From assembly GCA_034440575.1 (NCBI GenBank), contig JAOTOL010001598.1, forward strand, positions 1,104,501 through 1,168,500: 64,000 bases of DNA, given 5' to 3'. The notes below the pieces were generated by a model, which saw nothing but the letters and a program-made list of their open reading frames with translations, had not been told where the DNA came from and did not search any database. Positions 58,101 to 64,000 of the stretch are shown in pieces. Position 1 is the first letter of the stretch, and every line of letters begins with the position of its first letter. The stretch comes from Imbricaverruca yamaguchii (taxonomy: Eukaryota; Arthropoda; Thecostraca; Neoverrucidae). Position numbers and translations under genes: made by a program.

Positions 58101-59333
58101 GATGAAGAAGGGGGTGGTGGTAAAACCAACTGCAAACGAACGCGATTGCAAAAACAACGCTGAAGTTGCACAGCTTGCGCGACGCGTGCCAACAGGGGAA
58201 TGTGGCGCCACATGTGTGACCTCGCCGAGTGGTCACCCGGCCTCGGGGCACGTAGTGTAGTTCGCGGGTCATTATCTCTTGCACATGTAATCGGCGGTAA
58301 GTCGCTAGTCAAAAGTGTCTTGGAAAACCACGGCAAATTACGGCGTAAGCCCTTGCTTTTGAGCGATAATGATCACACTTCTAAGGCAATATTGCGACGA
58401 ACGGTCCTAAAAATCACAATGACGAAAACAGGCCTGGGCTGGGTCTGGTCTTGTTATTTTATTTTCTATGGAAATATGGACCAAAATGTAAAATATCAAT
58501 TCTTTGGAATGCTAGAATGTGGAACCAAGTTATAAGCATTCCCTGGCATTCTATACATCGATAGTTATCGTATGTGCACAGAAATACTCCCCAAAGATCC
58601 CTCCAACTAACTGTGGTAATATTCTTAACGCGTCATCTCACGTGGCGAAGACCCCAAAACGCCTTTTAGTCCTTGAAATGGACACTGCCTTTTAGACATA
58701 GCTCATTAACAACACAGGTACACTTTGCTCACCACCGACGTTGCGACGTTAAAAGTTGCATTTCTGTATGCATGGCTGGAGTTTCCAGGTGGATCGGTGT
58801 CTATTTTCGAAATCCTTCCCGGGTTTGGTAGCCTGCTGATGTTAATTTGTCACGTTCCCTATTAATCACAATCTGACTTGGTCGGTGATCTCCAGCCTTA
58901 TCTTCAGAGGTTAATTGTTCACCTGGTTCGTTAGCTTCCAATTACAGATCGTAGGATTGGAGTATGAGATTGGAGAGGACGAACTGATGAATGTTCAACG
59001 ATATTAGTTCGTCGGATGGTGAAATTAGATGATGGCATTGATCAGCTGATGATCCGTAATTCAAAATTCAAAGCGAATTGTTGGTTTTCATATAACTAAG
59101 TGGGTCTAGCGTCATGACGCTGTCCGCTAAGTCAGTCGTCTGCTGGACGCCCGTCTGCTCATCTTGCCAGGAATGTGATGGTGCACCTTTTTGTACTACC
59201 CGATTGCACGCGGATTTTGTTCGTGGAATCGCGCTCCAGATCTGCAAGGAGAAAAAACCATTTACCATGATGGTATGCACACAAGAACGCGCCCTTAATT
59301 ACAAGGAGCAGGGCAATACATTTTACGGAATGC
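55185..59333. other. Unannotated unique region
   Basis: No gene is recognised in about 4.1 kb. GTGACGTCAC at 55379-55388 is a CRE-like palindrome. The alternative hairpins at 57252-57299 lie inside. Frames are under 115 codons, without family features. Confidence 0.45.
57252..57299. repeat. Hairpin with a competing second partner
   Basis: GTAGCACAC (57256-57264) pairs perfectly with GTGTGCTAC (57268-57276) around CGC, extendable by AAA/TTT past a one-base bulge. Alternatively AAATGTAGC (57252-57260) pairs perfectly with GCTACATTT (57291-57299). Confidence 0.7.
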
Positions 59334-59395
59334 ACCATTGACCATTGACCTCTACCATTGACCTCTATTGACCATTGACTTACCATTGACCTCTA
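59334..59395. repeat. CCATTGACCTCTA tandem repeat
   Basis: Four to five copies of a ~14-bp unit ACCATTGACCTCT with deletions. Confidence 0.85.
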
Positions 59396-60275
59396 CAATA
59401 ACCGAACGGCCGACTAGCCGCCCGCCACAACCTCCGCGCCTTATACCGGCTGTTTCCGACTGGAGGCGACCGAGCGGCGATATATGGGCAAAAGATCAGG
59501 CGCGCCGCCCGCTCCCATGCACGTTGGCTCCGTAATTAAGTGTAAAATGAAAAGTTGTTGATAGATTTTGATAAAAGTTGTGCAAAATGATGTTCGGTTC
59601 ATGATGAGCAGAATGTAATGGTGATACACCTTGTAAAATATTGTAATCGTGCTTTGGAGGTCTAACTTGCATCATGGTTTTGCCAACTTTGCGCGGTATT
59701 CGGCATGTGCACCTCATGGAATTAAGGCCCCGGATACCCGATAAGCGCCAGCGAAGTAACGCTTGGGAATGTTTGTAGTTGACAACATAAGTGTATTGTG
59801 TGCTTATCCGAAACCCTAATCAGGGATGGATCCAGGAATTGTCATGGGAAGGGGTATTTGTCCGGGGATGCCATTTCTTAGGAGGTGCACCCTGCGAAAG
59901 TGCCTGAATCCGGCATTCGGCCGAAAATCCGCTTAGCGGGGGGAGCGTGCACTTGAGCACACTGAAGGGGTGCTGCTGGCTGAAAAATATGAGGGGAGCA
60001 CCAGAGCCTTCCCACAGGGGCGCGGGCTCAAAATTACATTGCGACATATCCCTGAATCCGCCGACCATCCCTGAATCCGCACAACCATCTTGCAGGGCAC
60101 ATGTTGACACTCAGGCAGGGGTGTTGCTTTATATAATTTCTAGTGGGTAAGTGCCCCATAAATGATATGCGCAACGTCACATTCCACAGAATCAACTGGA
60201 TGAAGGTGACAAAGAACGCACCCTTAAAAAACGTTGCTGCAAAACCTGCGCATCATAGACATTAGAAGTACCGCC
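59396..60275. other. Unannotated region, possible MITE remnant
   Basis: CAGGGATGG at 59821 and its reverse complement CCATCCCTG at 60065 could bound a ~250-bp non-autonomous DNA element, with further CCTGAATCCGC words near the right end. No target-site duplication was found. Confidence 0.35.
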
Positions 60276-60345
60276 CCCATTGGCTGAGTGATTGGTAAAA
60301 ACAAGATACCTGCCTGGTACGAGTCCGCTGCGAGGCCTATTGAGT
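60276..60345 (+). mobile_element. Possible tRNA-like SINE head
   Basis: TGGCTGAGTGATTGG (60281-60295) fits a Leu/Ser-type A-box, and GGTACGAGTCC (60316-60326) fits a B-box with few mismatches. No cloverleaf closes. Confidence 0.45.
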
Positions 60346-61715
60346 CCACTGTAGGAATGCTAGATACCTAGTAAGGAGGGTAAGTACCTATACGTGATAA
60401 CGCTGGTGGGAGGGTTTAAGTAAAGGAGTCTGTACTGTTGAAGGAAGTCGGAAATTTATAATGTATGTGAGAGCTTAAAATTATAGCTCATGGTCCCAGT
60501 ATGCAAACTAATGAGCCGCTACTCATGGCTGTTTCTTGCTGGGTACCTACATTATGAATGTCTGCTTAAGTCTGGTAAGTGCATCGTAAGCTCCAATGAT
60601 GCTTCAAGGTTATGTTGTATTAGGTTAGGTTTGGGTTTTATTTTATTATGTTTTTATGAAGTGCTATGACGTTTGTTTTGCAGAATAATTTCATAAAAAA
60701 TACGTTGCTTTTTCTTTTTGATATTTTTCATACATCTTTTGTTGATTTGTTTTCTCAAAAGGGAAATTAGCCCAGGTTAGGTTGGGTTTTGTTGCATCTT
60801 TGTGTTAAGTTTTAAGCACTCCTTTTATGCTATGTTAACTAACACAAAGCCATTTTGGTGTTATTTTGCTCACAACCTAAAAAACTAAACATTCACACAG
60901 AAAATGTCCAGTCATCCTGTTATCTTAGTCACATTCATAAACATTGTATTGGAAAGATGAATTCCAAGGATTCATTAAGCATGCTTTTAGCATCTCAGAT
61001 TTTTTACTCCAATAGTTAAAAACAGACCCAATGAACCTGGTCATGCCTAACCTTCAATTCTTCTTGGAATTAAAATAATTTCTCTATAAATATGCAAAAT
61101 TGGAGATTAAATTTGAGCAAAACACCTAACATATCCTTACCTCTTCCTTCTTGGATGGAAAAGAATGTGTGATTTACCTTGTAAAGACCCTAAACTGCAA
61201 TAATACTGAATGAAGTGGGCTGATAAATGACAGATGTCTTTCATCTATGATGAGTATGATGATATACATCTGGAATTTGGACATGGAGCATTTGGATATA
61301 AAACAAGAGGAAGTAAATTGAATGCTAGTGAAGGGAAGAATGATTTAGATATGTCTGTTTCAAGTGCTTTGAAGCAGAAACAATGTGACTGAGCTAAGAA
61401 CTGTGCAATCTGAACACTGGCAATGAGCTGACATCTCACACCTAATGGGAAACCATTATTTTAACACTGCTGCCTGGTGATGTAATGGTGAGTTCCTCTG
61501 ATGTATGTAAAATCAAGGTGGACACATTTTTCCAGATCCAATGTTTTTTTACTCAGTTGTGTAGTTAGGCAGATGGGAATTTAGGTGCATGGAGTTGGAT
61601 TGATTGTAGCAGATGTCTTAGCCTATGCTTATGAATGGATAATTATGATATTAACATGTGTGCATGATAGTGGACTCAGCAACTTCCTTCAGGCATGTTA
61701 TGCTGATGAGACTGG
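60346..61715. other. AT-rich region upstream of the 3' exons
   Basis: Clearly AT-richer than the rest of the window and free of minisatellites. Contains TTAGGTTAGGTTTGGG near 60628. Likely intron or intergenic DNA. I could not define an upstream exon. Confidence 0.4.
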
Positions 61716-61830
61716 CCAAGGTAGCACAATGGGGTAGATAGTTCTTGATAAATTTCAGACCACCAGATAACCTCATAGACTGATACATGGCAAAATCTGG
61801 GACTTGATCTTGGACCTCTGTCAATCAGGT
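61716..61830 (+). mobile_element. Possible degenerate tRNA-derived SINE
   Basis: GGTAGCACAATGGGGTAG (A-box-like, 61720-61737), AGACCACCAGATAACC and GGGACTTGATCTTGGACC (decayed B-box, from 61799) lie in the order expected for a tRNA-derived head. Ends are undefined. Confidence 0.4.
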
Positions 61831-61942
61831 GGATGCAATAATAATGGATGCAATGAAATCCCTATGAATTCCATAAAAAGATTGCCTTCATTCATCTCAG
61901 GAGCCAGGACCAAATACAGTGTCTTTATATTGTTCTTTGCAG

Positions 61943-62901
61943 GAAACCCAGCATGGCATCTCAGCCTGTTTGGAAGAGGTCAAGAAGAAAGCGACTAGAC
62001 TCAGCAGTTGTAGCAATGCCTACAGAACTTGCAGTTCTTCATATCACAGATGGTGAGTTGCTTTACATTTATCCTGATGTAATGCTCATTCTCATTTGCA
62101 TTAGGAGCTGACTATTTGTAAGATATTTACAACTGTTGCCATTTTCCAACCATGTTCTCCATTTTACTATGGTTGCAGGCTTATATGATCCCAAATAGAA
62201 ATAAGTAAATGAAGCCATGGTAGCTTAGAGGCCATGTATGCTCTTATGTACTCCAAACCAGATGTATTTTTTGAGCTTGTCATTATTTCAAAGGTTGTAT
62301 GTTCAGGATTGAATTCCTTCCAATGTCCTGCTCTGGTCACCTGAAGCTGTTTTTGTTCTGTTATTTGATTTAATTGTGTGTCCAGAATAATTAAGAGAAC
62401 AACAACCTGAAAATGTTGGCATGCATTAGTGCATGCCTCAGTCGTGAAGCTCAAGCAATGTTCATTTTGTATCCAGAACCAGGGGAACCACTGGACACAG
62501 CCTCCCCATCGGAACTGCAGGTTCTCTGGACGAACCTGTACGCGTCCGAGAGCTCCAGCCAACAGCTGACCTGTCTGAAAGAGGTGAATAAGCATCAGTG
62601 CATGGCCAGTGGAGTCCAGCACCTTCACGACAACATAAATAGCAGCCATATTACGTCCATGGTGTGGATCATCAGGCCTAAAATTGAGCACTTTCAAACT
62701 GCAAGTCCTTTCCCCTACATTGTGATGTCTTGTGGCATTGTGGTAAGGACTGATGTTGAAGAGTCTGCTGGAAACATTATCTGTTGGCATATACCATACA
62801 CTGGATATTCTGAACCCAAAGTGGTCTGTGGACTCCCTCCTGCCCCCCAGGTTGTGAAGACATCTACCAATTATGTGATGCATGTGGGGCATGGATATTG
62901 A
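61943..62901 (+). CDS. 3' exons of an unidentified host gene
   Basis: Three exons fit together in phase. Exon a, 61943-62052, follows TTGTTCTTTGCAG and ends at ATG|GTGAGT (110 nt, leaving two bases). Exon b, 62442-62583, follows GCATGCCTCAG, supplies the third base of a Cys codon and ends at GAG|GTGAAT. Exon c, 62851-62901, follows a pyrimidine-rich CCTCCTGCCCCCCAG and ends at TGA (62899-62901). The predicted C-terminus is about 100 residues. It opens ETQHGISACLEEVKKKATRL, has a Cys/Ser-rich stretch, then FILYPEPGEPLDTASPSELQ, and ends STNYVMHVGHGY. I do not recognise the family. The second intron (267 nt) is open in frame, so retention would give a longer 3' exon (62413-62901). Upstream exons were not found. 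Confidence 0.5.
62205..62330 (+). mobile_element. Possible tRNA-like SINE in the intron
   Basis: CCATGGTAGCTTAGAGGCCA (A-box-like, from 62215) and CAGGATTGAATTCC (B-box-like, 62304-62317) with AAACCAGATG between resemble the element at 61716-61830. It lies between the first and second exons of the gene above. Confidence 0.4.
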
Positions 62902-64000
62902 GAAAAGCTTTCAAAAGACCATTCAAAGTACTTTTCCTTTTGTTCTCAACAGACCCCTCATCATGTTTTGATTTGTTTTATTTATCGATATCTTACGTCG
63001 TGCGGAATTTACTTAGATCATGTATATCCCTGGTATGTAAACTTTTAATTGATGTATATAGTTCTTGGCTGCATGGTTATTTTCATGCTTGAATCGCTTA
63101 GGCCAGTGCAGCAGTTCTTACGAGCGAGACCAAGGTCCACGCGAGTCTGCATACACGGCGAAAGTTAATTTGAGTCACCCTACTTTGGCCGACCCATATG
63201 AGTCACAATCTTGATACCGATAGTGTTTTATGTAGTTTACAGATCTTGCTTTTACTCAGGAATATATATCTGCATTTTTAATCTCGGTTGCCACCACAGT
63301 TCATCCTAATGTTCTCTCTGAATCCAGCTCTGTTCAAAAAAGATTTTGCGGATGTAATCCTCGTGCTCGCACAGGTAGCGGTGCGGAATCTTGGCACGGG
63401 TCATGCAGAGTGGTTATGTCATCATGTCACGTGACAAACATGCGTGCCCCAAGACTTGGTGGCTGCGTAGCCACTGTCAGTCCAATGGAGGATGCCACGC
63501 CGGACGACGGTTTTGCGGCATCAGCTGAGTGGAGGGTTATGAAGCAAACAGGCCTATCCTGGCATCTATAGTAATTCAACGATTCTACTGCGCATATTGC
63601 ATTGCACTTTGAGATACGTACACGATATTCGGCAGATGAGCCGGATTTCTGCAATAGTTTGTTCAATTTCGGTTGTAACGTACTTTTTACGTGCGTACTT
63701 CGATGCGTACATGACGAAATTGACGGAACTATTTCTGCGGTCGAGCTCATCTGGCGAACAGGGAGTACGAGCGCCAGCTCTGAGCGTTCTGTGCCGAATT
63801 GTCGAAACAGGTTTCACGTGTTTGTAAAATTCATGCGTTTCTACGAAAATTCGACGCAATAAGATACTTCAGCCAACGCAGCCAATGGAGCATAGCTTCG
63901 GTCGGTCCACAAGTTCTTTACCGCAAAGTATGACGCTTGATCCTGGGTCGGCAGCGAGCGGGACATGATGGTCCCCATGGTCCATAGCCCGCCTCCGGCC
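62902..64000. other. Unannotated right flank
   Basis: Downstream of the predicted stop codon. No AATAAA polyadenylation signal is seen in the first 200 bp. GC content rises again after 63400. Frames under 110 codons on both strands; nothing recognised. Confidence 0.4.

Noticed and set aside
60628..60644. Telomere repeat (TTAGG)n
   Set aside because: Only two to three units of TTAGGT occur; too short for a telomeric array.
62167..62892. 241-codon minus-strand frame opposite the 3' exons
   Set aside because: It overlaps the plus-strand exons and a SINE remnant, has no recognisable domain, and the plus-strand model has consistent splice phases.

Overview
This window looks like nuclear DNA from an invertebrate animal, most likely an arthropod, though I cannot name the species. 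The evidence is a set of tRNA-derived SINEs, two 5'-truncated CR1/L2-like LINE fragments, scattered TTAGGTTAGGT-like words, GT/AG splice signals, no bacterial-style gene packing, and an extreme load of minisatellites. Almost all long open frames are by-products of tandem arrays that lack stop codons. Only two kinds of coding sequence can be supported: decayed LINE reverse transcriptase, and the 3' exons of one unidentified host gene near the right end.

Layout. 0.5-5 kb: 94/101-bp, 42-bp, 27-bp, 64-bp and 20-bp arrays. 7.4-13.3 kb: two copies of a dispersed repeat (about 7.43-7.86 and 12.71-13.26 kb) around a 25-bp array, a 44-bp array and a very GC-rich 12-bp array. 15.3-17.1 kb: the largest array, a 24-bp unit over 1.8 kb, followed by a ~65-bp array and a clean tRNA-derived SINE with a 12-bp target-site duplication. 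18-26 kb: mostly single-copy DNA with a 63-bp and a 44-bp array, a second tRNA-like SINE, and several strong hairpins (18.07, 22.20-22.28, 22.91, 25.24 kb). 26.3 kb: a short array whose unit is itself a palindrome. 27.9-30.1 kb: an old, strongly diverged array with an A-run about every 21 bp. 31.1-31.9 kb: a CpG-rich segment. 32.2-36.4 kb: a 25-bp array, LINE copy 1, a two-copy ~283-bp duplication and a 19-bp array. 36.4-46 kb: mostly unique DNA with small palindromes and a tandem pair of covarying hairpins at 40.79 kb. 46.4-48.1 kb: 36-bp, 23-bp and 33-bp arrays. 50.4-51.8 kb: mixed microsatellites abutting LINE copy 2. 54.0-54.6 kb: a 24-bp array. 55-60 kb: mostly unique. 60.3-62.9 kb: AT-richer, free of minisatellites, with tRNA-like SINE remnants and three phase-compatible exons ending in a stop codon at 62901.

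The window does not show a gene cluster acting as a pathway. Its notable content is structural: more than fifteen unrelated minisatellite families within 64 kb, many perfect or near-perfect hairpins (some with compensatory base changes between copies), and two places where one segment can pair with either of two partners. All structural interpretations are inference from base pairing read by eye. No folding, search or expression data were available.
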